Of a stretch of 34,022 nt of DNA, positions 24,037-32,389 are shown in pieces. The notes under the pieces were generated by a model that was given only the letters and a program-made list of their open reading frames with translations, did not search any database and was not told the origin of the DNA. Every line of letters begins with the position of its first letter. The first letter of the stretch is position 1. Position numbers and translations under genes: made by a program. This DNA is from Vallitalea maricola (lineage in GTDB: Bacteria; Bacillota; Clostridia; Lachnospirales; Vallitaleaceae), in the NCBI RefSeq assembly GCF_036985595.1, contig NZ_BTPU01000049.1, positions 1 through 34,022 of the forward strand. The letters are read 5' to 3'.

Positions 24037-24798
24037 TTATTTAATGAATTTTAATATCAAGCTATGTGGTACAACTTTAGATAACATTTGTAAAGCCTTC
24101 ATGCTCTTTCCTTGTATAGATATATAATTACCTTTTCTGGAATCATATAGGGCTTTACTTACAACTAAGTGGGCTGGTTCAAAGAAAAACTTTTTAAATG
24201 ATTTAGGTTTCTCGTTATTCGATGCAACTCTAAAAAATTCTGTTTCAACGGGTCCTGGACATACTACAGTAACATATATGCCTCTACCTTTTAGCTCTCT
24301 TTCAAGTGCTCTGGAAAAACTGAGAACATAAGATTTAGTAGCAGCGTAAACCGCAAACTTTGGTTGGGGTAAAAAAGCCGCAGAAGAAGCTATTTGAATA
24401 ATCCTTGAAGATTTTCTCATATACATTAATGTTACTTGTGTTATATAAGTAAGAGCTTTTATATTAACATCTATCATATTCATATTATCATTCAAATCAA
24501 TTTTCTCAAAATTACCAATTTTACCAAGACCAGCATTATTAATTAGTAATCTAACATTAGGGTTTTCTTCTTGTAATATGTGACTATATCTCTCTAAGCA
24601 CTCTGTTTTTGATAAATCCAAATCTAATATCTTGAATGTTTGTCTATGATATTTTTCTGCTAACTTTTCTAATCTTTCTTTTCTCCTTGCTATTATCCAT
24701 ATTTCATCGAATTTATAACCTTTAGACATACATATTTGTCTAACAAATTCTCTTCCAAACCCTGATGAAGCACCAGTTATAACAGCTATTTTTTTCAT
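24037..24798 (-). CDS. Short-chain dehydrogenase/reductase (SDR) family oxidoreductase
   Basis: 253 residues, classical SDR size. The nucleotide-binding motif is TGASSGFG (8-15), followed by NNAG (87-90) and the catalytic set Ser138, Tyr151, Lys155 in QIASSAAF and YAATK. PGPVETEFF after it is typical. Arg38 and Arg39 after the second strand (IARRKERL) favour NADP(H). Substrate unknown; members reduce or oxidise hydroxyl groups of lipids, sugars or other small molecules. The gene is 18 bp behind the YgiQ gene, the last of a five-gene run that starts at 29253. No strong terminator is visible after it. Confidence 0.9.
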   Translation of the reverse strand: MKKIAVITGASSGFGREFVRQICMSKGYKFDEIWIIARRKERLEKLAEKYHRQTFKILDLDLSKTECLERYSHILQEENPNVRLLINNAGLGKIGNFEKIDLNDNMNMIDVNIKALTYITQVTLMYMRKSSRIIQIASSAAFLPQPKFAVYAATKSYVLSFSRALERELKGRGIYVTVVCPGPVETEFFRVASNNEKPKSFKKFFFEPAHLVVSKALYDSRKGNYISIQGKSMKALQMLSKVVPHSLILKFIK

Positions 24799-24816
24799 TT
24801 GATTTACACCTTACTT

Positions 24817-26733
24817 TCATTTTTTCTTTTTATGCACATTACGAATAGTTTTTCTTTTCTTCTTTTTCTCATCATTCTTGTTGGATTTCTTTTTAGTATT
24901 ACCATAAGTATTTTTATTATTATAGTTACCATTACTTCCTTTTGGTCTTATTAGACAATCCTTGTCATAACCAATTAAATCTTCTCGACCAGTTAAAATC
25001 AAAGCCTCCTGTACTATTCTATAATTTTTAGGATTCCTATATTGTATCAATGCTCTTTGCATAGCTTTCTCATGAGGAGATTTTGGTACAAATACTTTTT
25101 CCATGGTTCTTGGGTCAAGTTCTGTATAATACATACATGTAGATAAGGTAGAAGGTGTTGGATAAAAATCTTGTACCTGCTCAGGCATATATCCCAGATC
25201 TCTTAAATAAATTGCAAGGTCAACTGCACAGTTAAGATCAGACCCTGGATGACTTGACATAAGATATGGAACTAAATATTGTTTTTTATTCAATTTTTTA
25301 TTTATGTCAGTGTATTTCTTAACAAACTTATTGTATACGTTTACCTTAGGTTTACCCATTTTCTGCAATACTTTATCAGATATATGCTCCGGTGCAACCT
25401 TCAACTGTCCAGATACATGGTGTTCAACTAGTTCCTTGAAAAAAGTATCATCTGTATCTTTCATTAAATAATCGAATCTAATACCTGAACGCACAAAAAC
25501 TTTATTAACCTTTGGAAGCTCTCTTAACTTTCTTAACAAACTTAAGTAATCAGAGTGATCTACTTTCAGATTATTGCATGGTTCTGGAAATAAACATTGT
25601 TTGTCTTTACATGCACCATATTTTAATTGCTTTTCACAAGCAGCATGTCTAAAATTGGCAGTTGGACCGCCTACATCATGTATATAACCTTTAAAGTCTT
25701 TATCACAAATAATATCCTTTGCTTCATTTATTATTGAATTATGACTTCTTGTTTGTACTACTCTTCCTTGATGGAATGTAAGGGCACAAAAGCTGCATCC
25801 TCCAAAACAACCTCTATTACTTATTAAACTGAATTTGACTTCTCTGATAGCAGGGATTCCTCCATCTTTTTCATACATAGGATGATAATCTCTCATATAT
25901 GGTAAAGCGTATATACTATCCATTTCTGATTGGTCAAGTGGCGTAGAAGGAGGATTCTGTATAATATACTCATTATCTTTATATTGTTCAACCAATCTCT
26001 TTCCATTATAGAAGTCAGTATTATTATATTGAATCATAAAACTTTCTGCATATTTTTTCTTATCCTTTATAATATCTTGATAAGAAGGTAATTCAATGTA
26101 ATCATATACATCGTCAAGATTCCTTGATTTATATGCTGTCCCTTTTATATAAGTTATATCTTTAATGTCAATACCGCTATCAAGAGCTTCGGCTAGCTCT
26201 ATGATTGTTCTTTCACCCATTCCATATAATAGAATATCTCCCTGTGAATCAAGTAATATTGAACGCTTGACTTTGTTGCTCCAATAGTCATAATGGGCTA
26301 ATCTTCTTAAACTAGCCTCTATTCCACCTAATATTATTGGAACATCTTTATATGCTCTTTTTATCAGATTTGAATAAACGATTGTAGCTCTATCAGGTCT
26401 TTTATTAATTACTCCACCTGGTGTATATGCATCCTTTTGTCTTTTTTTCTTTGCTACACTATAATGGTTAACCATAGAATCAATATTACCAGCCGAGACC
26501 AAAAAACCTAATCTAGGTCTTCCAAAAACAGTAATATCATCGGTAGTATCCCATCTTGGTTGAGGGATAATTCCAACTTTATAACCGTAAGCCTCTAAAT
26601 ATCTGCTTATAATTGCTACTCCAAAAGACGGATGATCTACATATGCATCCCCACAAATAAATGCGAAATCAACCTCTTCCCATCCTCTTTTTTCCATATC
26701 TGCTTTAATTATCGGTAAAAAATCTTTTGTCAT
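24817..26733 (-). CDS. YgiQ-family (UPF0313) radical SAM protein
   Basis: 638 residues. The radical SAM cluster motif is Cys309-x3-Cys313-x2-Cys316 in RGCFGGCSFCALTFHQGR. The N-terminal 280 residues carry the family's conserved FICGDAYVDHPSFGVAIISR and GGIEASLRR segments (a B12-binding-like fold in relatives); the C-terminal part has HVSGQLKVAPEH, YLMSSHPGSD and QDFYPTPST. The last 40 residues form a Lys/Asn-rich, probably disordered tail ending in KKKK, perhaps nucleic-acid binding. Family members are widespread but their reaction is not established. The stop at 24817 is 18 bp from the SDR, and the ATG lies 2 bp after the kinase gene stop, so they share a transcript. Confidence 0.93.
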   Translation of the reverse strand: MTKDFLPIIKADMEKRGWEEVDFAFICGDAYVDHPSFGVAIISRYLEAYGYKVGIIPQPRWDTTDDITVFGRPRLGFLVSAGNIDSMVNHYSVAKKKRQKDAYTPGGVINKRPDRATIVYSNLIKRAYKDVPIILGGIEASLRRLAHYDYWSNKVKRSILLDSQGDILLYGMGERTIIELAEALDSGIDIKDITYIKGTAYKSRNLDDVYDYIELPSYQDIIKDKKKYAESFMIQYNNTDFYNGKRLVEQYKDNEYIIQNPPSTPLDQSEMDSIYALPYMRDYHPMYEKDGGIPAIREVKFSLISNRGCFGGCSFCALTFHQGRVVQTRSHNSIINEAKDIICDKDFKGYIHDVGGPTANFRHAACEKQLKYGACKDKQCLFPEPCNNLKVDHSDYLSLLRKLRELPKVNKVFVRSGIRFDYLMKDTDDTFFKELVEHHVSGQLKVAPEHISDKVLQKMGKPKVNVYNKFVKKYTDINKKLNKKQYLVPYLMSSHPGSDLNCAVDLAIYLRDLGYMPEQVQDFYPTPSTLSTCMYYTELDPRTMEKVFVPKSPHEKAMQRALIQYRNPKNYRIVQEALILTGREDLIGYDKDCLIRPKGSNGNYNNKNTYGNTKKKSNKNDEKKKKRKTIRNVHKKKK

Positions 26734-26735
26734 TT

Positions 26736-27848
26736 TTATCTATCCTTTACTAGGCTTTTATCTATTTTGTTGAATGTTACAGTAAATATGGTCTTATTAT
26801 CTTTACTGCTAACACTGATATCGCCATCATTTAATTCTACTATTGTCTTTGCTATGGCCAAACCTAATCCAGAACTATCTGAATCATGCGCCCTTGATTG
26901 TTCAATCTTATAAAATCTATTGAAAATAAATTCCTGTTGATACGCAGGTATTATATTATCATAATTAATAAAATGAATATATATCTTTTCACCTTCTGAT
27001 TCAAGATTTATATCAATAAATTTACTATTTTCACCGCTATAACGTACCGCATTTGAAATCAGATTCTCAAATACACGGAATAATAATTTACTATCTGCTT
27101 GAATCTCATATTTCTCTTTTCCAAAATTTAATCTGCACTCTAGATCCTCTTTCAAAAAAAATGGGTAGTATTCAATTACTAATTGTTTTAATAATTCTTT
27201 TACATTAATATTAACTTTTTCAACTTCAATGCTGGAAGAACTATACTTAGTATAATTGAACAACTGTTCTATCATATTCTTTAATTGAATGGTCTTCTTG
27301 AAAGCTATATCTATATAATATCTAAGTTCTACTTCATCTTTATAATTATCATTATTAATCAATTCAAGATAACCATAAATAGAAGTTAATGGGGTTTTTA
27401 AGTCATGAGACAATCCTGTTATCAAATAATTTTTACTCTCCGTAGCTTCATGTTCTTCTCTAATCAATGTTTCAATCTGACGTGCCATATTATTAATATT
27501 ATTTGCAAGTTGTCCCAATTCATCTTTATTTATCTTATCAATTTTGGCATCAAAATTACCCTTTGCTATTTCATTTACATTATAAGATATTTTATCAATA
27601 TACTTGATTATCCTAGAAACTAGAATCAGCAAATATACTATGAATAATATTACTCCTGCAAAAATTATTGCTTGTTGGATTGTAATATACTTAGTTATAG
27701 TATTATATAGATTTCGTACTGGAGATTTGAATCTATTAGTATAAATTATTTGATACATTATATATAAAGTAATTACACTCAGCAAAAAACTTTCCACACA
27801 AATAATAACTACTTTAAATCTAATACTTTTAAGTAGTCTATTTTTCAA
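26736..27848 (-). CDS. VanS-like membrane sensor histidine kinase
   Basis: 370 residues. The start is TTG at 27848, with AGTAGGT seven bases upstream; the first Met would cut off membrane helix 1. Two spans (about 11-34 and 57-79) enclose only some 22 extracellular residues, so it probably senses within the membrane or through a partner. A HAMP domain (to about 132) is followed by the dimerisation helix with His148 in GLSHDLKTPLTSIYGY, the N-box FENLISNAVRYS and the glycine box SSGLGLAIAK. It overlaps the response regulator gene by 11 bp and forms a pair with it. No bacitracin- or vancomycin-type target is next to it. Confidence 0.94.
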   Translation of the reverse strand: MKNRLLKSIRFKVVIICVESFLLSVITLYIMYQIIYTNRFKSPVRNLYNTITKYITIQQAIIFAGVILFIVYLLILVSRIIKYIDKISYNVNEIAKGNFDAKIDKINKDELGQLANNINNMARQIETLIREEHEATESKNYLITGLSHDLKTPLTSIYGYLELINNDNYKDEVELRYYIDIAFKKTIQLKNMIEQLFNYTKYSSSSIEVEKVNINVKELLKQLVIEYYPFFLKEDLECRLNFGKEKYEIQADSKLLFRVFENLISNAVRYSGENSKFIDINLESEGEKIYIHFINYDNIIPAYQQEFIFNRFYKIEQSRAHDSDSSGLGLAIAKTIVELNDGDISVSSKDNKTIFTVTFNKIDKSLVKDR

Positions 27849-28533
27849 TTTTATAACCTACTCCCCATATAGTTTTTATATATCTTGGATTCTTGGAATT
27901 ATCGTTTAACTTTTCTCTTATATTCCTAATATGAACCATGACATTATTGTTAGCCTCGTAATATTTGTCATCCCAGATTTTTTCGAATATTTTTTCACTA
28001 CTATAGACCTTACCTCTATTATGGGCTAATAGAACTAATATATCATATTCTGTAGGTGTCAGCTTTATTTCATTATCTCCTATTGATACTAGATGGCTAT
28101 CTAAATCTATTAATAGATCATTTACTATAATAGTATTGTCTTTGTCAATGCTCGTATTATTTAGATACAAATATCTTCTAAGTTGGGAACGAATTCTAGC
28201 AGTTAATTCAATCATATTGAAAGGCTTACATATATAATCATCTGCTCCAATGCTTAATCCAACTACTTTATCTATGTCTTGTGATTTAGCACTTAACATT
28301 ATTATAGGCACATTTTTCTTTAATCTGATCTGTCTACAAACCTCTAAACCATCCATATTAGGTAGCATAATATCTAATATGACTATTTGAATATCTTCAC
28401 TCATTGCCATATCCAAGCCAATCTGCCCATCATAAGCTTGATATATATTAAATCCTTCATTCCCCAAGTTTTTTTTAATCAGCTCTGATATTTCCTTTTC
28501 ATCTTCAACAACTAATACATTAATATCTTCCAT
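27838..28533 (-). CDS. OmpR/PhoB-family response regulator
   Basis: 231 residues. The receiver (1-118) has acidic E10/D11, phosphoacceptor Asp54 in VILDIMLPNMDG and the Lys in YICKPFN. A winged helix domain of OmpR type (about 130-229) follows, with EIKLTPTEYDILVLLAHNRGKV and NVMVHIRNIREKL ending in IKTIWGVGYKIEK. It is the partner of the kinase gene it overlaps. It starts 48 bp after the HAD hydrolase gene. Its targets are not visible; autoregulation is likely. Confidence 0.95.
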   Translation of the reverse strand: MEDINVLVVEDEKEISELIKKNLGNEGFNIYQAYDGQIGLDMAMSEDIQIVILDIMLPNMDGLEVCRQIRLKKNVPIIMLSAKSQDIDKVVGLSIGADDYICKPFNMIELTARIRSQLRRYLYLNNTSIDKDNTIIVNDLLIDLDSHLVSIGDNEIKLTPTEYDILVLLAHNRGKVYSSEKIFEKIWDDKYYEANNNVMVHIRNIREKLNDNSKNPRYIKTIWGVGYKIEK

Positions 28534-28581
28534 TTATAATCACTATCCTAATAATCTTTTGTAAAACCTTGTATTATGTTA

Positions 28582-29253
28582 TTATGCATCCTTTTTATTT
28601 CTAAATGATGATAACAACTCATTATAATCATTGATATAATAATCAGCCAACTTTTTCTTTTCATTATCCATATTTTTTGAATAATCATCATAGATAGTAC
28701 ATACTTTCATTCCTGCTTCTTTTCCAGATATAATCCCCTTTGGTATATCTTCAAAAACAAGACATTCCTCTGGTTCTACACCTAAATCTTCCGCTACTTT
28801 TAGATAGATATCAGGAAATGGCTTACCCCTATCCACTTCACATGAAGTTCGTATTGAAGTAAAATAATCAGCCATATTATACTTATCAATAACAACATTA
28901 ACAAGGTGTTTTGAGTTGCTTGATCCAATACCCATTGCAATATCTTTCTCGGATAGGTAATCAAGAAAATCAATTATACCTGTTTTTAACTCTACTTTAT
29001 TAATATAATAATCCCATGCCATATCATTCCAAGTTTTCTTAATCTCTTCAATAGATTCAGGAATTTTAAATGTCTCCTTGAAATAATGGGCAGTTTCGGT
29101 AAAACTCATACCTTCTATTTTATCTTGCAAATCATCGGGAAGTTCTATATTATATCTTCCAAGATATTCTATATCAATAGATTCCCAGAACCACATTGAA
29201 TCAACTAAAGTCCCGTCCAGATCAAATAACACAGCTTTTATGTTTTTTAGCAT
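28582..29253 (-). CDS. HAD-superfamily IA hydrolase (beta-phosphoglucomutase/phosphatase-like)
   Basis: 223 residues. Motif I DLDGTLVDS (Asp11, Asp13), a helical cap (about 15-85), motif II GSSNS, Lys in RGKPFPDIY, and motif IV ECLVFEDIPKGIISGKEAG. The cap is of the type in phosphatases of the YhcW/GS1 group and beta-phosphoglucomutase; the substrate is probably a small sugar or nucleotide phosphate but cannot be named. It heads a probable five-gene run (this gene, response regulator, kinase, YgiQ, SDR). An extended -10 promoter sits about 50 bp upstream. Confidence 0.9.
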   Translation of the reverse strand: MLKNIKAVLFDLDGTLVDSMWFWESIDIEYLGRYNIELPDDLQDKIEGMSFTETAHYFKETFKIPESIEEIKKTWNDMAWDYYINKVELKTGIIDFLDYLSEKDIAMGIGSSNSKHLVNVVIDKYNMADYFTSIRTSCEVDRGKPFPDIYLKVAEDLGVEPEECLVFEDIPKGIISGKEAGMKVCTIYDDYSKNMDNEKKKLADYYINDYNELLSSFRNKKDA

Positions 29254-29301
29254 ATTATCACCCTTCTATATAAAATTTTGATTTCAAATTAATATTATTC
29301 A

Positions 29302-29310
29302 ATTATATCA
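29302..29310 (-). promoter_or_regulatory. Extended -10 promoter of the HAD-regulator-kinase-YgiQ-SDR run
   Basis: Minus strand TGATATAAT with consensus TATAAT at 29302-29307 and the TGN extension. No clear -35. It lies in the 107 bp gap between the methyltransferase gene and the HAD gene. Confidence 0.5.
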
Positions 29311-29360
29311 TAATCGTGAACAATATTCCTATATCAAAATATTTCAATTCCAAGTTAAAC

Positions 29361-30728
29361 TTATATCCATCTCCAGCCTGGGTAATATTTGTTCTTAAGT
29401 AGATTATTAGCCTTTTTTGCAAATCCCAACGGATAATTCTGAGTGCATACTAAATTCCACCCTTTAGCTCCTTTTACCTGTAATGTCTCTCCTTTCAGAT
29501 ACCTTATTACATTATCGTCCATTATATCCAAGTTCACAATGTTTTTGAATTGCTCTCGAGTCAATGAACAGGCAAATGCTTGAGATGGTTCAAATCTATT
29601 CTTTTTTATATCTCCCATATAAAGTCCTGTCCTAAGCAAACGAAGTCCCTTAAGTGCAGGAATTTCCTTTGGCATGTAATATAATTTTTCATTTATTACT
29701 TGAAGTCTGCTTCTATCAAACTTAACATTGAGGTACTCTTTTTCAAAATCTACAAATACCGAATATTCCTTTTCTCTAGTATCAATATCATATTTTTTGA
29801 ATCTCTTTGTTGTTGCAGATTTTTTTTTATATAATAGCGCTACAAAATGACCTTCACCTTTAATCTTATGGGGCCATAATCTTACCGTTTTGCTTAAATC
29901 GTACTTATCACTGGAAGACCACTCAGTCTTTCCTCTATCAAATCCATCAAAATCAGGTAAGTCCACTAATTCAAAATCCTCATGTTCATCCAAAAACTTA
30001 CTGATTGTTTTTTCATTTTCACTAGGCGAAAAAGTACATGTAGAATACATCATGTATCCACCAGATTTTAACATTTCTGCTGCATATGGCAATATACCAT
30101 TTTGAATATCACTATAGTAATCAACAGATTCTTCACTCCAATTTTTAATCATTGAATTATCTTTACGAAACATGCCTTCACCAGAACAAGGGGCATCTAT
30201 TAATATTTTATCAAAATACTCAGAAAAATAATTACTTAATTTTTCTGGAGTCTCACTAAGTACTATACTATTACTGATACCTGCTAATTCAATATTCTTA
30301 AGTAAACTTTTTGCTCTAGAAGCACTAATATCATTGGATACTAGAACGCCTGTCCCTTGAAGTTTTGCTCCTAATTCTGTACTCTTGCCTCCTGGTGCAG
30401 CACATAGGTCAAGAACTTTGTCATATGGTTCTATATTAAAGAGTTCTGCTGGTGTCATGGCACTAGGCTCTTGTAAGTAGTAAAGACCTGCATAATAATA
30501 TGGATGTTTGGAAGGCATATCCTCCTTTGCATAATAATATCCATTGGAAATCCAATGAATTTTATCTAGATGAAAAGATGCAATTTTACCAAATTCATCT
30601 GTATCTATTTTTAAGTTATTAACCCTTAAACCATGCAAGCGTTCTTCATTGAATGATTCTATATAATCTCCATATTCATCCTTTAATAACCCTTTCATTT
30701 TTGCTATATATTTATCAGGTAAATTCAA
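29361..30728 (-). CDS. RsmB/NOP-family rRNA (cytosine-C5) methyltransferase, RsmF-like
   Basis: 455 residues. The start is TTG at 30728 with GAGAGGAGA eight bases upstream; the next Met is ten codons later and has no such site. The SAM-binding loop is VLDLCAAPGGKS (about 105-116). The two family cysteines are Cys181 in DAPCSGEGMFRKD and Cys231 in YSTCTFSPSENE; one attacks cytosine C6, the other helps release the product. GMFRKD is typical of RsmF/YebU-type enzymes. The C-terminal 150 residues are a PUA-like RNA-binding part found in RsmF relatives. It modifies ribosomal RNA. The gene follows the metallophosphoesterase by 34 bp. Confidence 0.93.
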   Translation of the reverse strand: MNLPDKYIAKMKGLLKDEYGDYIESFNEERLHGLRVNNLKIDTDEFGKIASFHLDKIHWISNGYYYAKEDMPSKHPYYYAGLYYLQEPSAMTPAELFNIEPYDKVLDLCAAPGGKSTELGAKLQGTGVLVSNDISASRAKSLLKNIELAGISNSIVLSETPEKLSNYFSEYFDKILIDAPCSGEGMFRKDNSMIKNWSEESVDYYSDIQNGILPYAAEMLKSGGYMMYSTCTFSPSENEKTISKFLDEHEDFELVDLPDFDGFDRGKTEWSSSDKYDLSKTVRLWPHKIKGEGHFVALLYKKKSATTKRFKKYDIDTREKEYSVFVDFEKEYLNVKFDRSRLQVINEKLYYMPKEIPALKGLRLLRTGLYMGDIKKNRFEPSQAFACSLTREQFKNIVNLDIMDDNVIRYLKGETLQVKGAKGWNLVCTQNYPLGFAKKANNLLKNKYYPGWRWI

Positions 30729-30762
30729 ATCCGGTTCTCCTCTCTATGTCAAATATAAGAAA

Positions 30763-31452
30763 TTATTCTCCATCTATTATTTTTAATTTGAAATCCAAAT
30801 AATCGCATGATACCAATATATATTCTACATCATCTACAACACCTTGGAGTCCCATTTTAAAACTTTCTTCTCCATGTAAATGACCATATATGACTTTATC
30901 AACGTTATATTCGTTATATAATCTAGTGAAATCAGAGGGTTCCAATTTGTCATTGGTTGGAGGAAAGTGTGACATCACATATATTTTATCAACTTGGTCT
31001 CTTATACTTTTTAGGGCTATCTCCATACGATTGACTTCTCTATTATACAACTTTTCGTCATCCTTGGTGAACTTAGTCTCATTAGGACATATCCAACCCC
31101 TAGTTCCACAAATAGCAATATTTTTATATATAATACTGTTATTCTGTATGAAATCCAACTCCTTATACATTGTTGATACTTTGCTTAGAGAGTTCCACCA
31201 ATAATCATGATTTCCTTTAACGAATATTTTCCTGCCTGGTAACTGTGATATGAATTTTATGTCTTCTCTTGCTTCCTCTAATTTCATTGCCCAAGATATA
31301 TCACCGGGAACTAGAACAAGATCATCATCTTTTACTCTTTTCTCCCAATCATTTTTTATTTTAATATAATGTTTATCCCAATGTTGTCCAAAAACTTTCA
31401 TAGGCTTATCATTACTAAAACTCAAATGTAAATCACCTATTGCATAAATCAT
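30763..31452 (-). CDS. Calcineurin-like metallophosphoesterase
   Basis: 229 residues. The dimetal site motifs appear in order: GDLH (Asp7, His9), LVPGDISWA, FVKGNHDYWW, MSHFPPT and YGHLHGEE. The protein is a stand-alone catalytic domain without signal or extra domains. Relatives in Firmicutes (YpbG-like) have no established substrate. It lies between the small alarmone synthetase (37 bp) and the rRNA methyltransferase (34 bp), so the three may share a transcript; this does not identify a substrate. Confidence 0.9.
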   Translation of the reverse strand: MIYAIGDLHLSFSNDKPMKVFGQHWDKHYIKIKNDWEKRVKDDDLVLVPGDISWAMKLEEAREDIKFISQLPGRKIFVKGNHDYWWNSLSKVSTMYKELDFIQNNSIIYKNIAICGTRGWICPNETKFTKDDEKLYNREVNRMEIALKSIRDQVDKIYVMSHFPPTNDKLEPSDFTRLYNEYNVDKVIYGHLHGEESFKMGLQGVVDDVEYILVSCDYLDFKLKIIDGE

Positions 31453-31489
31453 ATAAACATCCTTTCATAAATACTGTAAACAAATATTG

Positions 31490-32296
31490 TCAAATCAGAC
31501 TCTGCGCTTTGTATCCAGCAGCTAACATATCCAATCTCTTATTAAATTTATCTAGCTGTTCAAAGTTACCTTTATCCCATAGATCATAAAATTCTTCTTG
31601 AATATGTTCTACTTCTTTTATATCATTACATACTTTATGCAGATTCTGAATATTATTCAATATATCAGCAATAACACTAGACTTAAGCTGGAATAGATTC
31701 TGTGCTTTTATTATCTCATTTCTAATTATAGACATTTCTTGATCTAATTTAAACGCAGCTTCAGCAGCATTAGTCAATCTCTTTTGAATCTCCTCTGGAA
31801 TGTTATGTTCATATTTGTACTGTAATGAATGCTCAATGGTAGCCCAGAAATTCATTGATAAAGTTCTTATCTGAATCTCAGCCTTTATCCTCTTGGCACC
31901 AAGCGCTGTATGAACATCATAATATACTATCATATGATAGCTTCTATAACCACTTCTTTTAGTATTTGATATATAATCTATTTCATCTTTGATTTCCATA
32001 TCTTTTCTACTTCTTATTATGGCAACTACCTTATCAATATCTTCAACGAATTGACACAAGATCCTAATACCTGCTATATCTTCAATCTTTGCCTCTATCT
32101 CATTGAGGGGTATGTTTTTTTTCTTAGCTTTTTCTAATATATTTGATATTTTCTTAACTCTGCCAGTAACATATTCTATAGGTGAATATTGTCCTAACCT
32201 TCTATTTTCATGCACTATACTAGCAAATTTAACTTTTAATTCCTCTACTGCTTGCTGATATGGGATTAATATCTGCCTCCATAATTGAATTTCCAA
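31490..32296 (-). CDS. Small alarmone synthetase, RelQ/YjbM type (GTP pyrophosphokinase)
   Basis: 268 residues. The start is TTG at 32296 with AAGGAG nine bases upstream. It makes (p)ppGpp from ATP and GDP or GTP. The synthetase domain shows metal ligand Asp73 in EDIAGIRIL, the G-loop KRSGYRSYHM (113-122) and catalytic Glu140 in AEIQIRTLSMNFWATIEH, matching RelQ Asp72 and Glu139. There is no hydrolase domain and no TGS or ACT domain. Compared with the roughly 211 residues of Bacillus YjbM, there is a C-terminal helical extension of about 50 residues. Control is probably at transcription, and RelQ relatives are also regulated by pppGpp and RNA. Confidence 0.92.
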   Translation of the reverse strand: MEIQLWRQILIPYQQAVEELKVKFASIVHENRRLGQYSPIEYVTGRVKKISNILEKAKKKNIPLNEIEAKIEDIAGIRILCQFVEDIDKVVAIIRSRKDMEIKDEIDYISNTKRSGYRSYHMIVYYDVHTALGAKRIKAEIQIRTLSMNFWATIEHSLQYKYEHNIPEEIQKRLTNAAEAAFKLDQEMSIIRNEIIKAQNLFQLKSSVIADILNNIQNLHKVCNDIKEVEHIQEEFYDLWDKGNFEQLDKFNKRLDMLAAGYKAQSLI

Positions 32297-32354
32297 GACG
32301 CACCACTCCTTGTAAATATATAAATTTACTCCATAAAATACCAGTATCAGTAAT

Positions 32355-32383
32355 ATTATACCATACGTAAATATAAAATTCAG
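32355..32383 (-). promoter_or_regulatory. Promoter of the alarmone synthetase gene
   Basis: Minus strand consensus TATAAT (32355-32360) with an upstream TGG extension; a weak -35, CTGAAT (32378-32383), at 17 bases. It lies 60 bp before the TTG start. Confidence 0.5.
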
Positions 32384-32389
32384 ACTTTA

